Below are positions 25,423 through 36,700 of a stretch of DNA of 46,501 bases, one piece after another. This DNA is from Deltaproteobacteria bacterium (GTDB taxonomy: Bacteria; Desulfobacterota; Desulfarculia; Adiutricales; Adiutricaceae). Each line of letters starts with the position of its first letter. Positions within the stretch are counted from its first letter, which is position 1. The notes below the pieces were generated by a model. That model saw nothing but the letters and a program-made list of their open reading frames with translations. It ran no database searches and was not told the origin of the DNA. Both the position numbers and the translations under genes were made by a program. The stretch lies in NCBI GenBank assembly GCA_031271165.1, contig JAISWF010000040.1:1-46501 (forward strand), read 5' to 3'.

Positions 25423-26247
25423 TTAGCTGCCAGCCTCAACTCCGGATTTTTCCGGCTCTCTGTATTGCCTCTCCCCACGATCCCAAGCCTTTTGGGCTGA
25501 CGCCAGTAACGGAACGTCCAGCCTGAGGCCGTTTTCATTGTTGCGGACCACGGCCCAGCCCCCCAAAAACCTGATGTCAATTTGGGCGCCCCTCTCCCGG
25601 CGATTAAAGCAGACCGCCTTGACGACCACTCCCTCCCGGGGCGATTGGGAATCAAGTTCCAGCGATATTATTTCCTGGCAGGAGCTGGGGGCTAAAATGT
25701 TTTGGAGGTATTTAAAAAGCCTTGATTCTACTCCCCGAAAATTGACGACCTTGTGATAGCGATCGTTATCAAAGAGCTTGCGCCTCAAATACAAAAGATC
25801 CGACTTGACTTGGGGAAAGGCATACTCCGAGCGGCTGACATTGACCGGGGGGGGCGGAGGACCGCCGAGATCGGTTTCGGCTGCCTCCCAATAAATTGCC
25901 CCCAGAGCGAAAACCAGGCCCAACAAAGCCAAAATGATCAGACCTATAATGGGCTTGTTACCAAACCGTGTTTTAGTCTGGACTTCCCCCCATTCGGTAC
26001 TGGCCAGATCAATGCTGTAGCGGGAATTGGTACTGGCGGAGGCCAGCCCCTCAACTTTGACCCGGCGCCTAGGTTGGGCAACAGAGGGTTCGGAGGGCGT
26101 TTCCAAAACTTCGGCCAGATCAAAACCGGCAATAAAAAACTTGTCCCGGCATCGCGGACATATGACCAAAGCGCCGCCAGGAGGAATTTTTTCCTTGGCA
26201 ACTTTAATCCTGAGCTTACAATTTGGACAGCAGGAAAATTGGTACAT
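25423..26247 (-). CDS. Zinc-ribbon membrane protein of unknown function
   Basis: The 274-residue protein begins with a four-cysteine zinc ribbon of MJ0042/DUF3426 type (Cys7, Cys10, Cys30, Cys33; CPNC and CPRC). An acidic, Pro-containing cytoplasmic linker, one membrane helix (about 98-118) and a 150-residue extracytoplasmic domain follow. That domain begins with GGPPPPPVNVSRSEY and ends in DVPLLASAQKAWDRGERQY, alternating strand-like segments with no recognised motif. The IS630 element lies 26 bases beyond its stop, so the native 3' flank may be disrupted. No clear Shine-Dalgarno precedes the ATG, but the zinc ribbon begins at once, so the start is credible. Confidence 0.72.
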   Translation of the reverse strand: MYQFSCCPNCKLRIKVAKEKIPPGGALVICPRCRDKFFIAGFDLAEVLETPSEPSVAQPRRRVKVEGLASASTNSRYSIDLASTEWGEVQTKTRFGNKPIIGLIILALLGLVFALGAIYWEAAETDLGGPPPPPVNVSRSEYAFPQVKSDLLYLRRKLFDNDRYHKVVNFRGVESRLFKYLQNILAPSSCQEIISLELDSQSPREGVVVKAVCFNRRERGAQIDIRFLGGWAVVRNNENGLRLDVPLLASAQKAWDRGERQYREPEKSGVEAGS

Positions 26248-27381
26248 AAACCGTTCAGACCGGAGTTGGCCAAAAAAGAGTCCCCCCGGGCAAGCCGGAC
26301 GAAAGCCGGTCCGCCAGCCTGCTAGCTTGGATTGGAGAGGCTAAAGTTTCTGGCCCGGACTTTATTATTAAGCTTAGAGTGTTGAAGCTCAAGACTTTGT
26401 GGCTTGCGAGCGGGGGGCCCGAATTTAACGTGACTTAAATAATACCCAAAAAAAACGTGACAAACCTTACCTTATAGTTCAGAGAAAATACTAAATTGCA
26501 ACTAAAAGATCTCATTCAAGAAATAATTTTTGACTTACTCAAAACAAAAATCTGATACTATCAGAAAAAAAATGTTCACCCCAACCGGTGACTTTAATTT
26601 ATCAGACAAATTAAGCATTGTCAAAGCCTAAAAATTATGTTAAATTTTGATAAGAGTAAGCGTTCGCTTTTAGCCAACCAGGCATTTTTTCAATCAAAAC
26701 TGGCCTCAGCTTTTATTAGGAGCTGGAGCTGGTCAGTCTTAGGCGACTAAGGGTGATAATAGAAGGAACGCTCCTTAGGCTCATTTTTTCTCAAACTCGC
26801 CCTGACTTATTGATCTGGGGGGACCAAGGCCATAAATCAGGCCCCGCCCAAAACCACAAAGTCAAGCCGACTATAGCAGTTATTTATCAAACTTGAATCG
26901 AGCCGGTCGCTTAAGTCCATCTATTATTAATCGCCCAATATTTACAATCTACAATTACTTTCCGGCGACTATCAATTGCCTAACTATAATCAAGATTTTC
27001 TAAAGCAGACCTAGTAACAAGAATAATTCACTTGATTTTAGATATTTAAGCCGCTAACTTTTAACTATTTAATATATTTATTTAATTTATCACGCAAATA
27101 CCTAAAATATTTTTTATATAAAACACTAATTATCGACCGCCGGCTTGAGCAAAGATAATTTCCTGTCTACCTAATATTGCACCTGTTGCTAATTTTTGTA
27201 CATTCGGGTTTTGCTTTCAACCTCGCCGCCAGATTTAGTCTACCAGCTTAAGCCATCTGCCATGTTTCGCTTTGCGGTTGTTAATTCAACGCTTTACAGT
27301 TAAATTTTTTATTTTTTTTTTAGCTCCAGCTTTCTGTTCCGACTTTTGGCCTAAAACTTGCGTACAATAATTAATGAATAA
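26248..27381. other. 1.1 kb gene-free, AT-rich region upstream of the pilin cluster
   Basis: No credible coding frame is seen on either strand. Composition is much more AT-rich than the genes on both sides. It contains a 15-base near-perfect palindrome overlapping a promoter-like sequence (26530-26565) and an AACGTGAC direct repeat (about 26427 and 26455). Other hairpins are short. It may contain an untranslated leader or small RNA for the pilin genes, or be decayed DNA; I see nothing matching a cyclic-di-GMP riboswitch. Confidence 0.5.
26530..26565 (+). promoter_or_regulatory. Promoter-like sequence overlapped by a palindrome (possible operator)
   Basis: TTGACT (26530-26535) and GATACT (26554-26559) are spaced by 18 bases. 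The palindrome TCTGATA-C-TATCAGA (26551-26565) covers the -10 region, as a repressor site would. No gene starts within 800 bases downstream, so its product is unknown. Confidence 0.35.
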
Positions 27382-28542
27382 TTGCCTTACCTCTGCCTTG
27401 GTCCCACTTTCGGGCCGCTAATATCTTACGTCAGGGTGAGCCTTTTGCCGATTTCAGCTAAAAATTTTACCAAATCCGACTGCTGCCAACCGGAAATTTT
27501 GGCCCACTCGGTCCGAGCCGGCCTTACCCTAGTGGAGCTTTTGGTTGCCCTTTTGCTCTCAATTATGGTAATAGGTGTAACTTTTGCTATTTACCAAACT
27601 AATACTCGTTACTATTACCGTCAGCAAGCCAGCCTGGAACAGGAGCAAAACCTTCGGACCGCCCTTTACATCATGGCCAGAGACATCCGAATGGCCGGTG
27701 ATGGCTTGATCATGATGGGTGTCAGGGAGGCCCAGGCCTTTGTCCCTAACCCCACCGGCTCAGGCGGACACTGGTTTTTTTATGACGTAGACTTCAGCGG
27801 AACCCAAGCCGACTCACCGGGGGTAAGAGCTATTTTCGGTCTTGACAGCGACATTGGGCCCGACATGCTCACTATCTTTCGCTCGGAGGTGGAATCGGCC
27901 ATTAGTTTTGGGCAGCTTAAAACCGCTTTGACCGCTTCTTCCAACAAATTGGAGCTCAATGAGTCCATTGCCGAACTTGCGGTAGAGGAAGATGACGTTC
28001 TGGGAGTAGTTTATGGTACCGGCGCCGTTCTTTTAACGGCCAAAGAAGTCTCCGACCCGACCGAGCCTGGCCAAATCATCCTTGGCGACCGTTTCAAGCC
28101 CCAGGCTGCTTTCCCATCCGGGCTTATTTTTCCGGCCGGCAGTTACGTCTATAACCTCCGCGACGTCATGTTGACTACTTATTGGGTTGATACCGGTAAC
28201 AACAACCTCATGGCCAAATATCACCACTTGGGGAACCTCAACTATGATTCGGTCGCAAACAATTCGGTCATTGTTTCTCCTGGGATCGAAGACCTTCAAA
28301 TCCGTTATGTTTTAAACGATCAGGAGCCCGGAGAAGGATTTGATGGTCTGACCTTGGGAGCACTCGACAGCAACAACTGGGTACGGCAAATCCATCTTGG
28401 GCTGGTCTCCCGCTCTAGTTACCGTCTGCCTGGCAACAATTCCTACCAACCGGTAAGCTTGTTTAATCACAACCCCACCACTGCCCCCGATGGTTTCGTC
28501 AGGCAGGCCATGAGCAAAAAGGTCTATCTGCGCAATTATTAA
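27382..28542 (+). CDS. Type IV pilus minor pilin, PilW-like
   Basis: A class III prepilin signal is visible: AG then LTLVELLVALLLSIMVIGV, with the key Glu five residues after the cleavage Gly. The aromatic-rich YQTNTRYYYRQQ and EQEQNLRTALYIMARDIRMAGDG follow, typical of PilW/PilJ-type minor pilins. The length (386 from TTG 27382) fits PilW. The start is unclear because no ATG exists in frame upstream of the prepilin motif: TTG 27382, GTG 27436 or TTG 27499 are possible. The last gives a short leader MAHSVRAG that looks most like a prepilin. It is first in a minor pilin-PilY1 cluster that would prime pilus assembly. Confidence 0.82.
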   Translation: MPYLCLGPTFGPLISYVRVSLLPISAKNFTKSDCCQPEILAHSVRAGLTLVELLVALLLSIMVIGVTFAIYQTNTRYYYRQQASLEQEQNLRTALYIMARDIRMAGDGLIMMGVREAQAFVPNPTGSGGHWFFYDVDFSGTQADSPGVRAIFGLDSDIGPDMLTIFRSEVESAISFGQLKTALTASSNKLELNESIAELAVEEDDVLGVVYGTGAVLLTAKEVSDPTEPGQIILGDRFKPQAAFPSGLIFPAGSYVYNLRDVMLTTYWVDTGNNNLMAKYHHLGNLNYDSVANNSVIVSPGIEDLQIRYVLNDQEPGEGFDGLTLGALDSNNWVRQIHLGLVSRSSYRLPGNNSYQPVSLFNHNPTTAPDGFVRQAMSKKVYLRNY

Positions 28543-28651
28543 TCATTTGGTGGCTTAAACAGGCTGGCCATTGAGGCCATTGGTGTAATTGATGCCCGGG
28601 AGTTAAAAATCGAATTTTACTCTGACCATTTGGGAATATCGGAGAATATAA

Positions 28652-29236
28652 TTGACCATAAGCTTGCCATTTAACCGCCCTCGATCGGGATTTTCCCTCA
28701 TGGAGATGATCCTGGTCATGTTTATCATCGGGCTATTGTCGGTCCTGGTCGTCCCTAACCTGATGGCGACTCTCCCGGCTAGCCGCCTGAACGCTGATGC
28801 CCAGCGGATTGCCTCCTTTCTGCGTCAGGCACGGCTTAAAGCTGCCAACACCCAAAAACCCATCCGAATCTCGATCAACTGCATCAATCACTTCACCATG
28901 GCCGATCGCCCGCCCTGTACAGCTCTCATGGAGTCGGCAGTTTTTACCGACGGCGTGATGAGCGACTGGCAGACCATCCGCGACGGACGTCTTGAGTTTA
29001 AACCCACCACCAACTTTATTTCCGGCAACACTCCCGGCGCTCCAGCTGCCGGAAGCCTGCTTGATGGCAACCTGATCTGGCTGATTTATACCCCCTCAAG
29101 CCAAATCATTTCTTCTTTCGGGCCGCCGGTCGTTATTTCCATTTGGTACGGCGACAACATACTTTCCGGCAACGCTTATGAACTGACCCTCAACACGGCC
29201 TCAGGCCGCGTGACCATGACCAGGGCCTCCCACTGA
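28652..29236 (+). CDS. Type IV pilus minor pilin, FimT/GspH-like
   Basis: The prepilin leader MTISLPFNRPRSG is followed by FSLMEMILVMFIIGLLSVLVVPN, with Phe+1 and Glu+5 as expected for processing by the prepilin peptidase. The mature part has the GspH/FimT pattern: RLNADAQRIASFLRQARLKAANTQKPIRI, then a beta-rich C-terminal domain ending in LNTASGRVTMTR. At 194 residues the size is normal. The start is TTG at 28652, supported by GGAG at 28641-28644; no ATG is available at a suitable place. It lies 109 bases after the PilW-like gene. Confidence 0.85.
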   Translation: MTISLPFNRPRSGFSLMEMILVMFIIGLLSVLVVPNLMATLPASRLNADAQRIASFLRQARLKAANTQKPIRISINCINHFTMADRPPCTALMESAVFTDGVMSDWQTIRDGRLEFKPTTNFISGNTPGAPAAGSLLDGNLIWLIYTPSSQIISSFGPPVVISIWYGDNILSGNAYELTLNTASGRVTMTRASH

Positions 29237-29275
29237 AATGCCGGTCAAAGGTTAAATTATAAATGTGAGGCCAAA

Positions 29276-29767
29276 TTGCCAATAAACTCAAAAATAACCA
29301 CCGAGCGTTCTTTTAACCGGAGTGTGATGCGGGCAGGCCACCCTGATGGCTTCACCTTGGTCGAGATCCTCGTTAGCGTCGTCATCCTTTCCATCGGTCT
29401 GGTGGCCACTATTTTGCTCCAGGTGATGAGCATCAAACATGGTACTCACGCCGACAACCTGACTGTGGCCTCACTTTTGGCCGAGTCGGAAATAGAGCGC
29501 CTGAGGACCTTTACCAAGTTCAACGAAATACCGAACGCCATTGAGCCCTTAGTCACCATGACCAGGGAAGGTGAAGTCTGCACCATCCCCAGTGCAGCCT
29601 GCACTTTCACCATGACCACTACTCTGACTCCCCTGCAACCCACATCTCGCAGCCATTCCATTGATATCACCATCAGCTGGGTAGGGCCCGTCGGCCCTGA
29701 AAGTATCAGCTATGAGGCGATTTTGACCGACCTGAACATGGGGAATATGGGCGCAGTAACCCCGTGA
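29276..29767 (+). CDS. Type IV pilus minor pilin, PilV-like
   Basis: The prepilin motif is PDG followed by FTLVEILVSVVILSIGLVATILLQVMS, the form found in PilV, with the AESEIERLR region after it. Two starts are possible: TTG 29276, with GAGG five bases upstream, or ATG 29327, giving the short leader MRAGHPDG but with GGAG only two bases away. I keep TTG. The 163-residue length is typical of PilV. Its stop overlaps a GTG start reading for the next gene (29764-29767). Confidence 0.82.
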   Translation: MPINSKITTERSFNRSVMRAGHPDGFTLVEILVSVVILSIGLVATILLQVMSIKHGTHADNLTVASLLAESEIERLRTFTKFNEIPNAIEPLVTMTREGEVCTIPSAACTFTMTTTLTPLQPTSRSHSIDITISWVGPVGPESISYEAILTDLNMGNMGAVTP

Positions 29768-29787
29768 CCCCACTGGAGGCGGCTAAC

Positions 29788-30582
29788 ATGAAATCTTTTT
29801 TTCAACCTGAAATAAACCCGGCTGGCAGCGACCCAACCAACCCTAACCTTGGGCTCGACCTTGAAAGTCAGCTCCCTGGCCGTCACTTTTGTGGACCTCC
29901 GCCAGCCGGAGCCCGCAGCGGGGCAGTTTTGGTATTGGCCATTGTCCTGGTCATCCTGATGACCTTGGTCTCCATTACCGTAGCCACCAACACCGCCGGA
30001 GAATTAAGTATCTCCTCCAACACCGATAACGGTCGGAAGGCCTTTATTGAAGCTGACTCAGCTCTCAGAATGAGCGTAGTTATCGCCAGGCTTATGCTTT
30101 TCCCATCTACCGGCGACATCGACAGCTTCATTAACACCTCCGGTGATGTTGAAATCGAGGTTAACCGGGATGATTTTGACTTAGCCTTGCTCCGCTGGAA
30201 CATGGAGTCCAACCGCTACGACAACCGTTACCTTCGGGCTGGAGGCCGGACCACCGGGATAACTCTGGACGGTGGTGATACAGGGATGCCGCTGATCATT
30301 TTTCGCCGCAAACACCCGACTGAACCAACGGTCAAGCGCGTCGTAGCTACCTCGGCTGTCAGCCTCAACTATGATGAAAGCGAACTCATAACCGGAGCCT
30401 CCATCGGTCAGGGCACTTACCGCGACCAAAGTACGAGTAAAAGAACGGTTTTCGTCATTACGACCGACGGCCGGGTGCCCATCGGAACGGACGCCTCCTC
30501 CAGTGAGGATGCTGCCTTTTTTGACGGTTCGGCCGACACCACTCATTCTATCTTGACCACCGCTTTCCAGGAGGTCCAGTAA
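29788..30582 (+). CDS. Type IV pilus assembly protein, PilX-like
   Basis: The N-terminal part is hydrophilic. At residues about 43-65 comes GAVLVLAIVLVILMTLVSITVATNTAGE, the PilX N-terminal helix in which GAVLVL takes the place of the usual pilin motif. After it come SSNTDNGRKAFIEADSALRM and a beta-rich C-terminal domain, both typical of PilX. ATG 29788 is favoured by GGAGG eight bases upstream; GTG 29764 would overlap the PilV-like stop. It precedes pilY1, as in well-studied minor pilin operons, where PilX and PilY1 act together at the pilus tip. Confidence 0.78.
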   Translation: MKSFFQPEINPAGSDPTNPNLGLDLESQLPGRHFCGPPPAGARSGAVLVLAIVLVILMTLVSITVATNTAGELSISSNTDNGRKAFIEADSALRMSVVIARLMLFPSTGDIDSFINTSGDVEIEVNRDDFDLALLRWNMESNRYDNRYLRAGGRTTGITLDGGDTGMPLIIFRRKHPTEPTVKRVVATSAVSLNYDESELITGASIGQGTYRDQSTSKRTVFVITTDGRVPIGTDASSSEDAAFFDGSADTTHSILTTAFQEVQ

Positions 30583-30711
30583 ACTCCAGTTACCTTATTG
30601 AGACCAATGAATAATTTAGCTAGCAAAAATTTAAATCAGCATATTATAATTCGATATTTTAATTTAACACAACATCTTTATGTGTAAACTTTTCCCCGCG
30701 AGGTTTCTAAA

Positions 30712-33700
30712 ATGTCAAAATTTTCCAGTTCTCTGATTGCCCTCCTCCTCATTGCTCTAGCCAGCCCCATCATTTGGACCGAAGCTCTGATAGCAGACGA
30801 TGTTGATTACGTCGCTGACATTGAACAATACCAAAGTGAACCTTTCCTCAGATTTATTCCCTCGATTCCGCAGGTAATGATTGTCCTAGAAAGAGACTGG
30901 AAGATATTCTACCCGGCTTACAACAACATCTCAGACCTCAACGGCGATGGCTCAATTGACAATGGGTTTAACCCCGCCATCGCCTACGTGGGGTACTTTG
31001 ACGTTGATTCCTGCTATACCAACGACGGCAACAATTTCGTCCGTCAAGGACCCACCCAGCCCCAGACCCAGGAGCAGGTCGACGCCATGCGTCCGACCGG
31101 CCTAAAAGACAACATCCCCAGCCCGGCCTCAGCCCACGGCGTTTGCCCGGGTACCACAACCGACGGGATTGGCGCCGGAGCCTTATGGGCAGGCAACTGG
31201 CTAAACTACGTAGTCACCAGCCGTATGGACGCCATCCGCAAGGTTCTTTATGGCGGCAAAAGACAAACTGACACTGAAACCCAGACGATCTTGGAACCCT
31301 CCTACGTCCCCTCTAACGGTCTGGTTTGGGGGGCAGAAGTCGTTTCCGACCAAATTTGGAACACTCACGCCCCCGCTTCACCGTGGTATCCGTCCGACCT
31401 TTACATCGGTGTACCCCGTCCGACCGGTGTCAATATGCACTTTTTTGCCCGAGTCGACCACACCACTTACTCAAACCATTCCACCTGGGATGGGAAACCG
31501 ATGTTTAAAATAGCCTTGAACGTCAATTCCCAGTGGCGCCACCCGATCAGCGGAAATCCCATCAGGTACTGGGACTGGGTCTACGGACCGGCCGTCGTCC
31601 CCGACGACAATAACATGCCCAAGAACGTTTTCAACCAGTTCACTGCCCCGACTTATATCACCATTCCGGTCTTGGTCGAAGTCTGCAAAAGCGGCTCAAT
31701 TAGCCCGACTGAAGGCTGCTGGAGTTACGGCAACAGCTTTAAACCGGTTGGTTTGATGCAGCAATACGGAGAACGGGGCAACATGCAGTTCGGGCTGATC
31801 ACCTCGTCACTGACCTCCTCAGGCTGCACAAATTCCGACCTCGGCTCCTATGGCGATTACCGTTGTAACGACAAAGGCGGAGTGTTAAGGCACCACATCG
31901 ACCGACTGCCAGCTAACGCCATCAACAGCTCAACCGGTCAGTTCGTCGCCGGCGGCATCATAAGTACCATTGATAAATTCGCCATCACCGACTTTCTTGA
32001 TATTTTATATCCGTACAACGGGACCTTGGTTGGCAACATCAAAGAAAACCGTTTCCCCAACGGCATCAATACTGGCAACGCCATCGGCGAGATGGCCGGA
32101 GAAGCAATGCGCTACCTGGCCGGAGCCAATGCCGGGTACACCACTTACGCTTTGGCTGGCAACGAAAGATTTGGTTTACCAACGGCCACTTGGGATAACC
32201 GTCCGGCCAATCCCATGATTAACTGCGTCAAGCCGTTTGTCTTGATCATCAGTGACATCTATCCGGCTTTTGATGGCGACAATGTGTTGCCCGACGACAC
32301 CATAACCCGCCCCAGACTCCCCCAGCTGGCCAGCTCCGTGGTGCCGGCCGCCTGGTCCGTGCCTTCCTATCTGGAGCTGGTGACCACTCTGGAGGGCTAC
32401 CGCAGCACTGGCCATCAATATTATTTCCCCAAGACCGATCATTCTCTGAGCGTCCGGGGCCTGTGCACTGCTAAGGCCTTCGATGGGTCGGTCTCGCTGT
32501 CCAACATCAGTGGGTTCTGCCCGTCGGAACCTAGTTCGGCCGGCAGCTACAGCCTGGTTGCCGCCGCTTATTACGGCAAAACCCACGATTTTTCAAGCGA
32601 CAATCGAAACATGCCGGTGGAATTTTTCGTGGTTGGACTCTCCCCCAGCATTCCTGTCATTAGCATCAACGACGGTCAGGGCCACCAAGCCAACATCGTA
32701 CCCACAGTTGTCCTGGCCCCCGGTTATGGTTACACCATAACATATGACCCGACCTTCTATTACATTCCTCAGACAACCTTGGCCCCGACCCGAAACATGA
32801 TCAACTTCAGCATGAAAAAGGTCCAGTCTGATTCCAACGGCGTAAATTTCCGGATTGAATTTCTGACCAATTTCGAATCCAACGCCGAACCCAACGACAT
32901 CTGGGAACGCGACCATATCAACAATGCCGAGGTAGCCCTTCTGACCACCAGCGCCACACCGCTCAGGTACCGTGAATCTCTGCCTTACTACATAAACAGC
33001 GGGCCTTTTAAAGCCACTTACGATATGAAAACCACCTGCTTAGACAACGGCTTTATGCCATTAACTGAGCGCAATATCCCCTCTCATTTTGCCTGCGCTA
33101 ATATTCCCAACGACCAAGCTTATTACGCCTTTAGAACCCCTGACGATCCCAACGACCTGCTTGACGTCACCGATTGGCCGATTGTCGGCTTGGTTGTGGT
33201 CTCCAACGCCACCGGAAGTGATACCGGTTGGTCGGCCGGGGTAGGGTATTCCATTAACGGAGTGGCCTATTCCGGAGTTTACATTGATACTGCCAACGTC
33301 GGACGGGATAACCGAAAGGTGTCCACTTCCCAGGCCTTTCCTTATCCGAGGACCGGGACTAAAACTGGGGTAGCTCAAGGTCTGTGGTATCCTAACATCG
33401 TCCGCGACCCTCTTTTGACCCCCTGGGATTGTCCATATGCCGGCTTTACCGGAGCTAACGCCGCCAATCTCTGCGGTTCAGGAACGGCCTTAGCCAATAA
33501 TACCCCTGCCAACAACCTCAACAACTACCCGGCGATTCTTAACGGTGCCTTTAGCTACTACACCGTACCCAACAAAATGGCCTATATTCAAGTAAGGTCC
33601 TTTGAATTTGACACTAATGTCACGACCCAGCCGCTAAACCTGCCTAATCCCCTGTGGTTGGCGGCCAAATACGGCGGATTTAAGGACGCCAATTCCAACG

Positions 33701-36700
33701 GGGTTCCGGATCCCGGTGAATGGGATTCGCTCAAAAGCGGGACCCCGGACAACTACTTTGAAGTGGCCAACCTTAGTGAACTGCCTGAGCAGCTCTCCAA
33801 GGCCTTTGACCGCATATCCAAGGCCAGCGAGGCGGTAACTGCCACTTCTGACTCAATAACTTCCGTCTTGGGCGGAGGTCTGGCTATTCAAACCTCCTAC
33901 GTCCCTGAATACTACTCACCTCTTGACGCTGGTCTCCCTGAAGAAAACCGGGTCAAGATCAAATGGGCCGGCAACTTTTTCAGTCTTTTCATCGACCAAT
34001 GGGGCAACCTCAGAGAAGACACCAACCCCAATGGTATTCTGGACAGCATTTCCGGGGAACCCACCAGTACCACTGGTGATCTGGTGGTTATCTTTGAAAA
34101 TCAAACCGATACTGATAACTCCAAGATCACTCTCTGGACCGACGTCGAAGGGATTAACGAACTTGAACAAGGAGGCCCGCGTGACACTGTCGCCTCTCTT
34201 TACGAGCTCAAATCAGTTTGGGACTTCAGCAATATTTTAAGCGCCATCCCCTCCAACTCCTTTGAATCGGCCAGGGTATTTGACAGCACAACGGTTGGGC
34301 GGAGACTGTATACTTACACCGGACCTTTCCCTGACTCCAGCGAGGGATATTCTTCGGCCGTCCGGCTCTCTAATAACCTCTTTGAAGTCTCGCGGGCCGC
34401 CAACCTGGCCCCCATGCTGGTCCAGGGCTATACATTAGGACCAGCTGCCCGGTTTGTGGGAACTGAAGCCTGCGACGAAACCGCTCGCCTGTCCTGCGGC
34501 GACGAACAAAAGGTCTGTAAAGAACTCTTTGTCTCGGCCGTCGGCCGTCCTCCGCACGGAATGACTTCCATCAGGGTCGAAATAGTCAGCAACCTCCCCG
34601 CCGGGCAGGTCGTTACCAACCAATTGCCCGGCAGTATCCTCAACATCAGAGTCGGCCGCGGCTCAGCCAAGGTCATCGCCGCCGCCTTAAATGAATTTAT
34701 CTATGATTCTCACGTTGCCCACGTGGTCAGGGCTCATATCAACAGCGGCGACGACGGGTCCTGGGTTCCCAACCTTGGCAACCAGACCCTTATTACCAGC
34801 TCTAATACGGCTGACCGCCTGACCACAGCCAAAGACCTTATCCGTTATACTTCCGGACAGGACATCAGAGGCTGGCGTTCCCGCTCGGTCTGCACCCCCT
34901 GGAACACCAATCAAAAACGGACCTGGAGACTGGGCGATATCATAAACTCCAAACCGGTCATCGTGGCCGAGCCTTTAGCCGGATACGACCTTTTATACGG
35001 CGATTTGTCCTACTCGCTCTATAAAAAGAACCTGCCCAACGATTCGACCAACCCCGGGGTCAGGGGCCGGCGCATAGTCTCATATTTTGGCTCCAACGAC
35101 GGCATCCTCCATGCCGTCAACCTCGGCTACTACGGGTCGCTGGCTGACGGGACCATCGGATACGCCAAGACCAGCTTCACCGGCGGCACTGGCAAGGCCC
35201 ACACGCTGGGCACCGAGCTGTGGGGTTTTATCCCGGCCTCGGTCCTGCCACACCTGACCTGGGCCACTGATCCCAGTTACGTTCACAGCTACTACGTCGA
35301 TCTTGAACCGGTAGTTGTGGATATTAAAAATACCTCTACTCAAACCCAACCTCTGGGCGACTCCAGAACCTGGAAGCCCAACGAATGGCGGACCATCCTA
35401 ATCGGTGGTCTAAGACTTGGCGGCCGGACCATTGAGCTTGATAACCCCGATGCACCGGTCAAATACCTTTACTCGGAGTACTTTGCCCTTGATGTGACCG
35501 ACCCCGAGCATGAACCGGTCCTCTTGTGGCGATTCAGCGATCCCTCCCTGGGATTGACCATAACCAAACCGGCCGTGGTCTCCAGCGTCGACGGCTGGCA
35601 CGTTTTGGTGGCCAGCGGCCCGACGACCGACATTGTCAAGACCTACACCAACCCGGAAGGCCAAGTTGTCCAGGCCAAAGCTCCGGTCGGCAACGGCGGC
35701 GAGAAGGCTTATGACGGTATAAGCAACCAACATGCTCAGCTCTATGTGCTCAACGCCTATACCGGGGCCTTAGAAAGGGTCTTTGGCGGTACCGGGTCAC
35801 AAGGTATGCCCTCCGGCCAAACCATGCCGTCCAACTCGTTTTTTAATGATTCCTTCGTCACCGCCTCCGTCGGCCCGGGCAGCAACAAACTGGTCAACCG
35901 TGGTTCAGACGCCGGCTCGGTTACCTGGCATAACCCCACGGTCTATTATGGGCTCACCCAAAGCCGCGATACAAACCGCATTGACCGCGGAGCTTTGCTG
36001 CGCCTGAAAATGGTTGATGGCAACGGCGATCCGGTTGGGGTCAACAGCTGGCAGCTGACGACCATGTACAAAACCGACCGCCCGGTAACCGGGGCCGTCA
36101 ATGCCACCTTTGATGCGGTCGAGAACCTCTGGGTGGTCTTCGGCACCGGCCGACTCTGGAGCAACGACGACCGGTCTTCGATGTGTTCAACCCTGAGTAA
36201 CCCCACCAATATCACTGCCTGCGAGGAAAACCATACCCACTATATATATGGCCTCAAAGAACCCAAAAACTCCAGCGGCAATCTCACCTACGCTGAAGTC
36301 AAAGAGGGAGGCGGAAAAACCATAGCCGACGTCACCAAAGCCCGGGTTTTTGCCGACGGCACGGTCACCGGCTATAACGGCACTACCACCACCGACTACA
36401 ACACGGTCATCAGCTACATGAGAGGAGATAATTTCCTTGGCTACAAAAGGGGCTTAAACATCTGGTCCTACACTAATGCCACTCATACGGCCAAGAACTA
36501 TGAAATGGTCCTCACCCAGCCCAAGATTGACGCTCTGCCCAATGGGCGTTCCAATATGGTGTTTTCAACCTACGAGCCCTCGACCAACCTGTGCGACCCA
36601 GAGGGCCATTCATATCTGTACCTGGTCGACACCTATACCGGTATCCCGGCCCCGTACATGGAAGGATACGACTTCGATGCCTCTTCGACTCCCATAAAGC

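Noticed and set aside
25281-25655. 124-residue frame across the IS630 boundary
   Set aside because: It spans the insertion edge and is antisense or out of frame to two real genes.
25753-26325. 190-residue frame opposite the zinc-ribbon gene
   Set aside because: It is antisense to a coherent protein with a zinc ribbon and membrane helix and shows no domain of its own.
26248-27381. Cyclic-di-GMP riboswitch before the pilin cluster
   Set aside because: Suggested by the pilus context, but I could not find the conserved core motifs of either riboswitch class.
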